A stretch of DNA of 54,793 nt, taken from positions 1 through 54,793 of the forward strand of contig CAZAQV010000037.1 in assembly GCA_964487255.1 (NCBI GenBank), written 5' to 3'. Under the pieces are notes generated by a model, which was not told the DNA's origin, searched no databases, and saw only the letters and a program-made list of their open reading frames with translations. The translations under genes were made by a program, and so were the position numbers. The stretch is from CAZAQV01 sp964487255. GTDB taxonomy: Bacteria; Myxococcota_A; Polyangia; Polyangiales; CAZAQV01. Positions 35,031 through 42,750 of this stretch are shown one piece after another. Position 1 is the first letter of the stretch. Each line of letters opens with the position of its first letter.

Positions 35031-35570
35031 CTAGCCGCCGCCGCCTTTCTTGTTGACCGCAAAGTTGATGTTTGCGTAGCCCGCTTGTGCAGCGGAGAAC
35101 ATCACCTTCTTGATCACGCGGAAGTCGACCTTGCGGTCTGCTTGGAGAATGAGCGTGCCCGGAAAGTCTTCTCCCGGGTGGGTCATTGGCCAGTTTTTCT
35201 TGAGATTCTCGAGATTTTGGACGAGTGCTTCAATCCGATCAACTTGCGCACTCTCGACCAACGTTGAGTAGTCCGCCATCGGATGTCCATCCAGGAGGAT
35301 TTTGTTGGTGCTGATCGAGAGAACCGGAGCTTGTTCGAGCTCCTCAGTGTTCGCACCCTGCGGAAGCTTCAAGTTCTGTTGACTCATGTTAATCGCCTTG
35401 CTTCCGAAAGAGGAGAGCAAGAAAACTGTCAGCACGATCAAGAAGTCGATGAAGGGAATAAGCGGCAGCTCTTGGTTGACGCTCTTCTTTCCATGTCCAC
35501 CCACTTTTTCTGAAACGAACTTGAGTGGGATGTGGTGAAGAAGAACCTTCTCGGGTTTATGTACAGCCAT
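35031..35570 (-). CDS. ExbD/TolR-family protein (second TolR of trio 1)
   Basis: A 179-residue inner-membrane protein of the proton-driven ExbBD/TolQR/AglRQS class. The N-terminus is cytoplasmic (HGKKSVNQELPLIPFID). One transmembrane helix contains the essential proton-carrying Asp in PFIDFLIVLTVFLLSSFG. The C-terminal periplasmic domain ends GYANINFAVNKKGGGG. It is the last gene of the trio, 12 bp after the other ExbD gene, and ends at a strong terminator. Confidence 0.93.
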   Translation of the reverse strand: MAVHKPEKVLLHHIPLKFVSEKVGGHGKKSVNQELPLIPFIDFLIVLTVFLLSSFGSKAINMSQQNLKLPQGANTEELEQAPVLSISTNKILLDGHPMADYSTLVESAQVDRIEALVQNLENLKKNWPMTHPGEDFPGTLILQADRKVDFRVIKKVMFSAAQAGYANINFAVNKKGGGG

Positions 35571-35582
35571 TCGCTTGCCCTC

Positions 35583-36071
35583 TTAGATCTGTGCACCGTC
35601 GGAGACGGATACGCTTGGAAAGCCCGATCCGACAGCCAAATCAAGTGCCTGAATGAAGTGCTCGTGCAAAACCCCGTCTTCTGGTGCCACAATGATTTCC
35701 TTGTGGTCCTGACCGAACTGCGTCTTGAAGTTCTGAAGCTTCTCTTGGAGCTGCACGTTGTCGTACTGCTCTTCGCTGAGCTTCGGCACCGTCACACGGT
35801 CCCCTGCTGAAGTTGTGAAGGCGTAGCTCTTGTCTGCTTTGACCTGCAGCATGAGTTTGACCTTTTCCTCTTCCTCGATGATGTCTTCCGTCTGGGGCTG
35901 ACCCGGCATCTTTTGGTTCGTGTCGATGCGCGCCGTCTGTTGCCAGACGGCGGTCAGAAGAAGGAACATCACGCAGCAAAGCAGCAGATCGATGAACGGG
36001 ATGAGAGGCAGCTCGTTATTAACGCTCTTTTTGCCTCCATGGCCTCCCCCGCCAACGTCAATGCCAGCCAT
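35583..36071 (-). CDS. ExbD/TolR-family protein (first TolR of trio 1)
   Basis: A 162-residue relative of the downstream ExbD, sharing the GKKSVN-ELPLIPFID start. The membrane Asp is in PFIDLLLCCVMFLLLTAVW. The periplasmic part has an acidic stretch (DIIEEEEKVKL) and the usual end with a repeated beta unit (GSGFPSVSVSDG). It lies 3 bp after the ExbB gene, so the three are co-translated as one stator set. Confidence 0.93.
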   Translation of the reverse strand: MAGIDVGGGGHGGKKSVNNELPLIPFIDLLLCCVMFLLLTAVWQQTARIDTNQKMPGQPQTEDIIEEEEKVKLMLQVKADKSYAFTTSAGDRVTVPKLSEEQYDNVQLQEKLQNFKTQFGQDHKEIIVAPEDGVLHEHFIQALDLAVGSGFPSVSVSDGAQI

Positions 36072-36074
36072 GCT

Positions 36075-36740
36075 TTAGGCTGCCTGTTGCAGGTTGAGCT
36101 GACCGCGGTTGTTGGTAACCAAGTTCAGCGTCTGAACCGTTGCGCCGTTGATGTCGTCGAGCAGTTTCTGCGTCTTACCGTTGAGCACCGCGAAACCGAT
36201 CAAGCAGATCAGAGCCGAGAAAAGACCCCAACCCGTGCAGAACATCGCCTCGGAAATACCGAGTGCGAGAACGTTCTGCTTGGTGGCCTCATCGATACCC
36301 GGACGACCGACAGCCGCGAAGGCGTTGATCAGGCCGAGCACCGTGCCGAAAAGACCCGAAAGCATCGCAAGGTTCGACATCAGCGCAAGGTAACCCGTCC
36401 GCGACTCGATCTTGGGAAGCTCGCGAAGTGCGGCCTCATCCATCGCTGCTTGAACCTGCGCGTCGTTCTGATTTGCGCGCATCAGGCCGGCCTTGACGAT
36501 ACGACCAAGCGGTGCGTTCGAAGCCGAGCAGAGCTTGATTGCGCGACCCACATCACCCGCAAGAATGCACTTCTGCATGGTCGCGATGAAGACGTCTCGG
36601 TTGATCGAGCTTTTCCACAAATACATTGCCCGCTCGACGATGATACCCACACCAATAATGAGCCAAAGCGTGATTAGCCAAAGCGCCCAGAAGTGGGGGT
36701 TCCAAAAGTGTTCACCGAAGAGCTTTCCAAAAAATTCCAT
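36075..36740 (-). CDS. ExbB/TolQ-family proton channel protein (trio 1)
   Basis: A 221-residue three-helix protein (LWLITLWLIIGVGIIVERAMYLW; LMSNLAMLSGLFGTVLGLINAF; GWGLFSALICLIGFAVL). The GLFGTVLG motif and the following helices are the MotA/TolQ/ExbB core. With two ExbD partners it would form an energy-transducing stator like AglRQS, TolQR or ExbBD. AGGAGG precedes the ATG and a sigma-70-like promoter lies about 55 bp upstream. Confidence 0.93.
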   Translation of the reverse strand: MEFFGKLFGEHFWNPHFWALWLITLWLIIGVGIIVERAMYLWKSSINRDVFIATMQKCILAGDVGRAIKLCSASNAPLGRIVKAGLMRANQNDAQVQAAMDEAALRELPKIESRTGYLALMSNLAMLSGLFGTVLGLINAFAAVGRPGIDEATKQNVLALGISEAMFCTGWGLFSALICLIGFAVLNGKTQKLLDDINGATVQTLNLVTNNRGQLNLQQAA

Positions 36741-36794
36741 GTTCCTCCTGGGCTCTGTTCTACTTACCCGTTTGCAGGCAAAAGAGCGATCGCG

Positions 36795-36822
36795 ATGATA
36801 CCGGGGGTGGGGGTGAAGTCAA
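36795..36822 (-). promoter_or_regulatory. Sigma-70-type promoter for trio 1
   Basis: On the minus strand TTGACT (36822-36817) and TATCAT (36800-36795) are 16 bp apart, each one mismatch from consensus. The leader to the ExbB ATG would be about 48 nt. Confidence 0.5.
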
Positions 36823-36969
36823 TAATAGAGTCCGACGATCGCCCGTCTCTTCAGTCGCACCATGTAGGTGCCTCGCCTCGCCCTGTGCTCGCTTTCGCTG
36901 CCCCATGCCGATCTCCTTGTGTCCAGCCCGCGGAGAAGGTTCCCGCCCAATTTTCGGTCGATCCAAAGA

Positions 36970-36999
36970 TTGACACCCAAGTCAGCGCTAGGGTAGCGT
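36970..36999 (+). promoter_or_regulatory. Possible promoter for trio 2
   Basis: A perfect TTGACA (36970-36975) is followed 18 bp later by TAGCGT (36994-36999), a weak -10. It would start transcription about 73 nt before the ExbB ATG at 37079. Confidence 0.35.
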
Positions 37000-37078
37000 T
37001 CGCCAGGTCCGTGGCGCCGATTTTCCGGCATTTTTTGCGGTCACAGCTTTATAGCGATCATTAGGAGTTCAAAAGAAG

Positions 37079-37711
37079 ATGGAAGCAATCCTGCACGCGA
37101 TTCAAGAAGGCGCCCCCTTTTCGTACCTCAACTTGGTGGTGCTCACCCCGGTTGTGATCGCGATCATTATTGAGCGAACCATTCACATTCTGACCAAATA
37201 CAAGGTCAACGCCGAAGAGTTCATGAAGCAGGTTCGAAAGCTCGTTCAAGCGGGCAACATCGACCGCGCAATTAAACTCTGCGAAGCAGCTCCTCTTCCA
37301 CTCCTTCAGGTTGTGCGCTCGGGGCTGACCCAGGCGAACAAGGGTGACGAAGCCGTCATTGGTGCCATTGACGAGAGCATGGAAGAGGTTGTTCCAGAGT
37401 TAGAGAAGCGTATCGGTTCACTTTGGACCTTTGCAAACCTGGCAACACTGATCGGCCTGCTTGGAACCATTTCGGGCCTCATTCGCGCCTTCCAGGCAGC
37501 GGTGGGTAAGGGCGATCCGAAGGCCGCACAGGAAGCGCTCATGGCCGGTATCGCGGAGGCCATGTGGAATACACTCTTCGGTCTGGGCATTGCCGTTGTG
37601 TGCATGACAGCTCACTTGATCCTTCATGGCATGGCCAAGAAACAAAAGAAGGAGCTTGAGAAGTCCACGATGAAGCTTGAGAACCTTCTCACGATGCGTA
37701 AGGCAGCCTAA
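37079..37711 (+). CDS. ExbB/TolQ-family proton channel protein (trio 2)
   Basis: A 210-residue TolQ/ExbB protein. Helices: LNLVVLTPVVIAIIIERTIHIL, ANLATLIGLLGTISGLIRAF and MWNTLFGLGIAVVCMTAHLIL. GLLGTISG matches the family core. It is only moderately like the divergent ExbB of trio 1, so the two sets are paralogous rather than recently duplicated. A TTAGGAG sequence precedes the ATG. It is followed 11 bp later by the first ExbD. Confidence 0.93.
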   Translation: MEAILHAIQEGAPFSYLNLVVLTPVVIAIIIERTIHILTKYKVNAEEFMKQVRKLVQAGNIDRAIKLCEAAPLPLLQVVRSGLTQANKGDEAVIGAIDESMEEVVPELEKRIGSLWTFANLATLIGLLGTISGLIRAFQAAVGKGDPKAAQEALMAGIAEAMWNTLFGLGIAVVCMTAHLILHGMAKKQKKELEKSTMKLENLLTMRKAA

Positions 37712-37722
37712 ACACCGAAGCC

Positions 37723-38277
37723 ATGGCGCAACTCTCTCCGGCACAGCGCGCTTACATACGCAAGCGCACCAAGATTCACGAGCCCGACCCGTCCGAGATG
37801 CAGGGCGAGCTGAACATCGTTCCGCTGCTGGACGTGATGGTGAACTTGATCGTGATCTTGATCATGGGATCGGTCGCGGTGACGTTTCTACAAATCAACA
37901 CCGATCTACCGATTACCAAGCGTGGCGTGGGCGGGAAATCGGACGAAGATGCCGGTTTGAAGCTGCAGGCAACCGTTGTTGATCGTGGAATTATCGTGAC
38001 CGGCTCTGGCGGTAAACTCGCTCCTGGCTGCGGGACAACGACCACAGGTGAGGTCATTACCGTTCCCAGAAAGGGCAATGCCTACGACTGGAACGGCCTT
38101 ACCCAATGTGCCGTGAGTATCAAGAAGCAGTTCGAGGATGAGACGGAGGTGACGGTTACTGCCGAGCCGACCGTTCGTTATCAGCACCTGATTTCAGCGA
38201 TGGACGCCATGCGCGAGACAAAAAAAGGTGCTGGCGATTTGTTCCCCGACGTTTTGATTTCTGCAGGTGTTCGATAA
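37723..38277 (+). CDS. ExbD/TolR-family protein (first TolR of trio 2)
   Basis: A 184-residue ExbD-like protein. The membrane segment with the essential Asp reads ELNIVPLLDVMVNLIVILIM. The periplasmic domain has two Cys (PGCGTTTTG and LTQCAVS) that could form a disulphide. Its C-terminus shows the conserved RYQHLISAMDAMR motif. The stop abuts the next ATG directly (TAA-ATG). Confidence 0.92.
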   Translation: MAQLSPAQRAYIRKRTKIHEPDPSEMQGELNIVPLLDVMVNLIVILIMGSVAVTFLQINTDLPITKRGVGGKSDEDAGLKLQATVVDRGIIVTGSGGKLAPGCGTTTTGEVITVPRKGNAYDWNGLTQCAVSIKKQFEDETEVTVTAEPTVRYQHLISAMDAMRETKKGAGDLFPDVLISAGVR

Positions 38278-38886
38278 ATGGCTGGATTGGCAAAACCCCC
38301 ACAGGGAAAGCTTGAGCAGGAGCAACCAGCGACGATGGCGCACGTCAAGCGCATTATTCGTCGCAAGCTCAAGAAGACGCCTGAGCATATTCATCAAGAG
38401 ATCAACATCTATCCAATGATCGACATGATGACGATTTTGCTCGTTGTGCTGCTCATGCAATTCTTGAACTCGACGGCAGCGAAGATTACCGAGTCACCGG
38501 AGCTCAGCCTTCCGTACAGCGACTCAACGCAGCCGGTCGACAACAACAAGTCGATCACCATCACCAAAAAAGAGATTTTGGCTCCAGATAAGGACCTGAT
38601 TCAAGAGACCGTCGTCACCCTCAACTCGAACTTTCAGGTCGACGCGAAGGACAAACAAGGCGGCAGCAATGGTTTCCTGATTCAGCCGTTGTACTCGCGC
38701 ATGAAACAACACTTGATGCGCGACAAGAAGATCGAACAAATTACCAACGGTCGAGAGGCCTTTAAAGGTGAGATTCAAATCATCGCCGACAAAGACATCC
38801 CATTCCGTACGGTTTCAGAAGTGATTTATACGCTCGGACAGACCGAATACAGCCGTATCCGCTTCGTGCTCAAAGAAAGTAGATGA
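38278..38886 (+). CDS. ExbD/TolR-family protein (second TolR of trio 2)
   Basis: A 202-residue ExbD-like protein with a longer basic cytoplasmic N-terminus (MAHVKRIIRRKLKKTPEH). The membrane helix NIYPMIDMMTILLVVLLMQF contains the conserved Asp. The periplasmic domain ends with the family-typical PFRTVSEVIYTLGQTEYSRI. Zero-bp spacing from the preceding ExbD shows co-translation. Confidence 0.92.
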   Translation: MAGLAKPPQGKLEQEQPATMAHVKRIIRRKLKKTPEHIHQEINIYPMIDMMTILLVVLLMQFLNSTAAKITESPELSLPYSDSTQPVDNNKSITITKKEILAPDKDLIQETVVTLNSNFQVDAKDKQGGSNGFLIQPLYSRMKQHLMRDKKIEQITNGREAFKGEIQIIADKDIPFRTVSEVIYTLGQTEYSRIRFVLKESR

Positions 38887-38954
38887 TCACAGCGTTCAGT
38901 CCATGATTTTTTGGAGATACCAAAAAATATGAACTTACCGCTTTTACTCAACGT

Positions 38955-38973
38955 GAGGGGGGAGTTCCCCCTC
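38955..38973 (+). other. GC-rich hairpin between the ExbD gene and hisG
   Basis: GAGGGGG-GAGTT-CCCCCTC forms a 7-bp stem with no T-run. It might reduce readthrough into hisG. Confidence 0.35.
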
Positions 38974-39008
38974 AAACTCCCCCGGGCTGTCCGAAGTGGG
39001 CAGGCACG

Positions 39009-39647
39009 ATGATCACTCTCGCCGTGCCCAAAGGGCGCGTGCTGCGTGACGTCGCCGGTGCGTTTGCCGCGGCGGGTACCGATCCGCAGGTACTTCTTCA
39101 AGAGGACCGTTCGCTGGTGCGTCACTGTCCCGAGACGGACCGTCGGTTTCTGCTTCTCAAACCCGACGATGTGCCCACGTACGTCGAGTACGGCATCGCC
39201 GATCTGGGCGTGGTTGGGCGAGACGTGCTCATCGAACGCGACTATGACCTGATGGTCCCGCTCGACTTGAAACTCGGGCGCTGTCGCCTGTGTGTGGCGG
39301 CGGTGGGTGATGACTCCATCGACCAACGAATTGCGCGTATGGACACCGGTGTGCTGCGGGTCGCAACCAAATTTACCAACGTCACGCGGACTTACTTTCG
39401 CGACCGTGGCTATCAAGTGGAATCTGTGCTGGTTCAGGGGTCGGTCGAGCTGGCGCCAATCACTGGCCTGGCCGACGTGATCGTTGACCTCGTCCAAAGT
39501 GGCGAGACCTTGAAGAAGAACGGTCTGACGGAGCTCGAGACGATTTGCGACGTCAGTACGTTGCTCGTCGCAAATCGCTCGAACTACAAGTCTAAGCATC
39601 AAGAGCTTCGCGGGCTTATTTTGGCGCTCGCGACCGCTTCCGCCTAG
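39009..39647 (+). CDS. hisG: ATP phosphoribosyltransferase, short form
   Basis: A 212-residue HisG of the short (HisGS) class, first enzyme of histidine synthesis. Signatures: MITLAVPKGRVLRD, VEYGIADLGVVGRDVL, RVATKFTNVTRTYF, GSVELAPITGLADVIVDLV and SGETLKKNGL. The C-terminal regulatory domain of the long form is missing, so a separate HisZ is expected elsewhere. Its last 32 bp overlap the convergent ComEA-like gene. Confidence 0.95.
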   Translation: MITLAVPKGRVLRDVAGAFAAAGTDPQVLLQEDRSLVRHCPETDRRFLLLKPDDVPTYVEYGIADLGVVGRDVLIERDYDLMVPLDLKLGRCRLCVAAVGDDSIDQRIARMDTGVLRVATKFTNVTRTYFRDRGYQVESVLVQGSVELAPITGLADVIVDLVQSGETLKKNGLTELETICDVSTLLVANRSNYKSKHQELRGLILALATASA

Positions 39648-39975
39648 TTCGTTTCCCGTCAAGGCGTGTGGTTCCGACCGTCACCAAAGGCGCGATGCGC
39701 GTGTACTTCTGAAACCCGATTCCCTTCACGCGTCTGAGGTCTCGCTTGCTCTGGAAAGGTCGCTTGGTTCGGTAGGCGACGATCCGTTCGGCTAGCGAAG
39801 GACCGATACCCGGCAAGCGAGTCAACTCCGCAGCATCGGCACGGTTCAGATCCACGACCGCTGAGCCAGAGTCTGCCACCCGCGACTTCGCCGAGTCGTT
39901 GGGCTGAGCGGCCGCTGGGTCCAACGAAAGCTGGGCCGTGAACGCAAGAAGCGTCATGAGGATAAGCGCTCTCAT
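39616..39975 (-). CDS. Exported helix-hairpin-helix (ComEA-like) protein
   Basis: A 119-residue protein with a signal peptide (ALILMTLLAFTAQLSLDPAAA) and a ComEA-type double helix-hairpin-helix (VVDLNRADAAELTRLPGIGPSLAERIVAY, RPFQSKRDLRRVKGIG). The tail is basic (GKRTRRKRSRAPK). It probably binds DNA in the periplasm, possibly during uptake. The start overlaps the stop of the small protein gene at 39972 (ATGA). Confidence 0.87.
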   Translation of the reverse strand: MRALILMTLLAFTAQLSLDPAAAQPNDSAKSRVADSGSAVVDLNRADAAELTRLPGIGPSLAERIVAYRTKRPFQSKRDLRRVKGIGFQKYTRIAPLVTVGTTRLDGKRTRRKRSRAPK

Positions 39976-40226
39976 GCTGCACCGCCCTTCTTATGCTCGC
40001 TCAGTGGCCGAATCTGGAGCTTGCCATCGCGTGGAAAAGCATCGAGATAGACATTAAAGGAGCCGTCGCGATTTTCGAAACATGAGCCGATTCGCAACCA
40101 GAACGGCCGCGTATCTTCGCCCCGCTCGAGAATCGAATAAACCGCGAGGGTTTCCGGTTCACGCATTCTGCTGCCGGCCTCTCGCCGACGTTCTCCATTT
40201 GTGTGTGTTGTTTGATGTTGCACCAT
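39972..40226 (-). CDS. Conserved-looking small protein
   Basis: An 84-residue protein; ATG 40226 is chosen because AAGGAG lies just upstream. The second half has the pattern FWLRIGSCFENRDGSFNVYLDAFPRDGKLQIR, which I recall as common in small deltaproteobacterial proteins of unknown function. There is no signal or membrane segment. It is co-translated with the ComEA-like gene, and a sigma-54-like promoter lies 32 bp upstream. Confidence 0.7.
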   Translation of the reverse strand: MVQHQTTHTNGERRREAGSRMREPETLAVYSILERGEDTRPFWLRIGSCFENRDGSFNVYLDAFPRDGKLQIRPLSEHKKGGAA

Positions 40227-40257
40227 TTCTCCTTCCGCAGACGACGGGAGCCTAGAG

Positions 40258-40273
40258 AGCACGGTCCGTGCCA
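40258..40273 (-). promoter_or_regulatory. Sigma-54 (RpoN)-like promoter, one mismatch
   Basis: On the minus strand TGGCACG-GACC-GTGCT matches the -24/-12 consensus except for the first T of TTGCW, with correct GG-to-GC spacing. Transcription would start near 40247, 21 bp before the ATG at 40226. Confidence 0.55.
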
Positions 40274-40335
40274 ACTCGGATGTTGCGGAGAATGAGCGTG
40301 CAAGAGGTGCAAGGATGGTTGTTCAACGCCGGTTC

Positions 40336-40350
40336 TTGACGCCAGGTCAA
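40336..40350. promoter_or_regulatory. TTGAC-N5-GTCAA palindrome upstream of pepA
   Basis: A perfect 5-bp-arm inverted repeat (TTGAC GCCAG GTCAA) lies in the 232-bp divergent gap between the small protein and pepA. It is a possible operator; nothing else is recognised there apart from the sigma-54-like site. Confidence 0.25.
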
Positions 40351-40458
40351 CGCCGATCGGCGGATGGATACTCTAGGCCCGCGACACCATGATTTCTAGC
40401 TTGAAACCCATGTAGCGCAGTGCGAGGATAGCGCCCTTCGATCCATGAAAGGTAGTGC

Positions 40459-41940
40459 ATGAAATTCGGATTTCACTCGGGGGCAGTAGAAACCGCGCAA
40501 ACGGATGCGATCGCGGTTGGCGTGCGAGAGGGGAGCCTCAAAAAGGATGCGACACTCAAGGCGATCGACGCAGTTTTCCCCATCTTCGAACACGCTGCCG
40601 ACCTGGATTTTAGCGGCAAAGAGAGCACCGTCTGTCGCGTTGCTGTTCGTGCCACGAACTCGACAACAAAGAACAAAAGCAAAGCCGGACCTCGCTGGGT
40701 TGTGCTAGTTGGTCTGGGTAAGGACGATGCAGGCGCCAACTCTGGATATTTGTTGGGCGTGCATGCCGGGCGACAAACCCGCTCGCTCAAGTCCCTGACA
40801 CTTGTCGTTCCCACGGACGATGCAGCGAGTGTGGAGGCCGCAGTCAGTGGCGTTACGCAAGGTCTATATCGATACGACGACTTTCGCTCGCCGAAGAACC
40901 GCAAGAAAGCCACGTTGCAGAACTGCCAGCTTGTGGCCACGGCCAGTGCGGCTGCCAAGCGCGCGGTCAAAGACGGGCAGGTTCTGGGCGATGCCGTGAA
41001 CCTCGCGCGCGACTTGGTTAACGCTCCGCCAAACGAGCTTACGCCGAAGGCATTGGCGAATGCGGCGAAGCGTGAGGTCACCAAAGCCGGCGCGAAGGCG
41101 ACTGTTCACGGAAAGAAGTGGCTGCAGAACGAGAAGATGGAACTCTTTCTTGCGGTTAACCGAGGCAGTGCAGAGGAGCCGTATCTAGCTCACATGACGT
41201 ACAAGCCGCGGGGGGCGAAGAAGAAGGTCGTCTTCGTGGGCAAAGGTCTGACCTTCGACGCTGGGGGCCTTTGTGTAAAGCCGCCCAACTTCATGTCAGC
41301 CATGAAGTGCGACATGGCGGGTGCGGCGGCGACGATTGGCATCGTGGCGGCGGCCGCTCGCCTCAAGCTCCCCATCGAGGTTCATGGGATCATCGGCTGC
41401 ACAGAAAACATGCTCGGCGCGCGAGCCTTCCGCCCGGACGATGTCTATCGTTCGCGCCAGGGTAAGACGGTCGAGATCATCAATACGGACGCAGAGGGGC
41501 GCCTCGTACTCGCAGACTGTCTGTCTTATGCGGCCGATCTGAAGCCCGATCTGATCGTCGACCACGCTACGTTGACGGGTGCGTCCATGATTGCGCTGGG
41601 TCCGTGGCGAGGTTCGGTTTTCGGCAACAACGACAAGCTACGCGCTTCGTACTGGAAAGCCGCGGGCGAGGCGGGTGAGTCTTACTGGCAAATGCCACTC
41701 GACAAGGACCTGCGCGAAATGCTCAAGAGTGAGATCGCCGATCTCAAACACCTGGGTGAACGCGCGGGCGGGTCCATTACAGCGGCACTCTTTCTCAAGG
41801 AGTTCGTGGGTGATTGCGATTGGATCCATTGTGACATCGCGGGGCCGGCGTTTCTTGAGAGCGAACACGGGACATCGCCTCGCGGCGGAACCGGGTTTGG
41901 TGTGCTCACCGGTATTCAGTACCTGCGTTCACTCGTCTAA
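40459..41940 (+). CDS. pepA: Leucyl aminopeptidase (M17)
   Basis: A 493-residue cytosolic aminopeptidase of family M17, removing N-terminal residues from peptides. Metal ligands are in GKGLTFDAGGLCVKPP, MKCDMAGAAATIG and the family signature NTDAEGRLVLADCLSYA near residue 342. The PGWKW-type C-terminal part is replaced by HCDIAGPAFLESEHG. Length is typical. It is convergent with the FHA gene (6-bp gap). Confidence 0.95.
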   Translation: MKFGFHSGAVETAQTDAIAVGVREGSLKKDATLKAIDAVFPIFEHAADLDFSGKESTVCRVAVRATNSTTKNKSKAGPRWVVLVGLGKDDAGANSGYLLGVHAGRQTRSLKSLTLVVPTDDAASVEAAVSGVTQGLYRYDDFRSPKNRKKATLQNCQLVATASAAAKRAVKDGQVLGDAVNLARDLVNAPPNELTPKALANAAKREVTKAGAKATVHGKKWLQNEKMELFLAVNRGSAEEPYLAHMTYKPRGAKKKVVFVGKGLTFDAGGLCVKPPNFMSAMKCDMAGAAATIGIVAAAARLKLPIEVHGIIGCTENMLGARAFRPDDVYRSRQGKTVEIINTDAEGRLVLADCLSYAADLKPDLIVDHATLTGASMIALGPWRGSVFGNNDKLRASYWKAAGEAGESYWQMPLDKDLREMLKSEIADLKHLGERAGGSITAALFLKEFVGDCDWIHCDIAGPAFLESEHGTSPRGGTGFGVLTGIQYLRSLV

Positions 41941-41946
41941 GTGCTG

Positions 41947-42750
41947 TTAGGCGGAGAGCTGCCGCTCAAGGCCTTCGATGCGGCTGAGGAGGAAGCGTTG
42001 TTCCGCGCTGAGCTCAAGGTTTCGCACTGCCTTGAGCCAGGCTCGCGGAGCAGCAGGGCTCTTCAGGCCGGCTCCGAGTGAGCAGATCACGTCCACGCAA
42101 AAACGAGACGGGACCTCCGCCATGACCGCGTGGATATTGAGAATCCATTCGACCCAGCGAGGGTCCTCCGTTGCGTCCGCAAAGCGCATGACAATGTCGC
42201 TACAAGCAGCTAAGTCTCTCTGTGAAAGGGATCGATCGTTCGCGCCGACCATCATCCGCTGCGCGAGGTTTTGGATGATTCGACCGGCTGTTTCGAGGTC
42301 TTGCGCATCGAGTGATTTTGAGACGAGCCCACCAACCACGAGATGGCCCGTGCCCGTGACCGTGTTGGTCGCTTGCGTTTCGCCAGCATCGAGGGCGTCG
42401 TCTTCCCCGTCGATTTGGAGGACAGGTTGCGGCGGGCCCACACTCATCAGCGGGGTGAGGTCCGCGCTTGCGGGGCTGGTGGCATAGTACACGATCTCGG
42501 AATTTCCGATCACGATTCGGTCGAGGTGGTTGAGCATCTTGGTGCCGATGAGCAGTGTTCCATTAAGCAATGTTCCGTTGCGGCTTCCCATGTCCCTGAC
42601 GCTGACTCGATCGCCCTCGGTTGCGAAGGTTACGTGGTGGCGCGAGGTCATGTCGTCAGAAACCACGATGTCACAACTCGTGGCTCGGCCCAAGGTAAGT
42701 TGTCCAGGTTTGAGCCGAATGGTGGCGCCGTCTATGACGAGCCAGGGCAT
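41947..42750 (-). CDS. FHA-domain protein
   Basis: A 267-residue cytoplasmic protein with an N-terminal phosphothreonine-binding FHA domain at residues of about 1-90 (LTLGRATSCDIVVSDDMTSRHHVTF, RDMGSRNGTLLNG, DRIVIGNSEIVYY). The rest is helical and of unknown role (IIQNLAQRMMVGANDRSLSQRDLAACSDIV). The start overlaps the stop of the FHA-CpaF gene (ATGA), so both are made together and probably form one signalling unit. Confidence 0.9.
   Translation of the reverse strand: MPWLVIDGATIRLKPGQLTLGRATSCDIVVSDDMTSRHHVTFATEGDRVSVRDMGSRNGTLLNGTLLIGTKMLNHLDRIVIGNSEIVYYATSPASADLTPLMSVGPPQPVLQIDGEDDALDAGETQATNTVTGTGHLVVGGLVSKSLDAQDLETAGRIIQNLAQRMMVGANDRSLSQRDLAACSDIVMRFADATEDPRWVEWILNIHAVMAEVPSRFCVDVICSLGAGLKSPAAPRAWLKAVRNLELSAEQRFLLSRIEGLERQLSA

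Larger units (their letters stand above)
36741..37078. other. Divergent intergenic region between the two ExbB genes
   Basis: This 338-bp gap holds two promoter candidates facing opposite ways (36795-36822 minus; 36970-36999 plus) and a G-rich tract near 36802-36815. No gene or RNA is recognised. Confidence 0.6.

Noticed and set aside
35913..36677. 254-codon plus-strand frame opposite the ExbB/ExbD genes
   Set aside because: Shadow of clear ExbB and ExbD frames with membrane helices.
38826..39662. 278-codon minus-strand frame opposite hisG
   Set aside because: Shadow of hisG.
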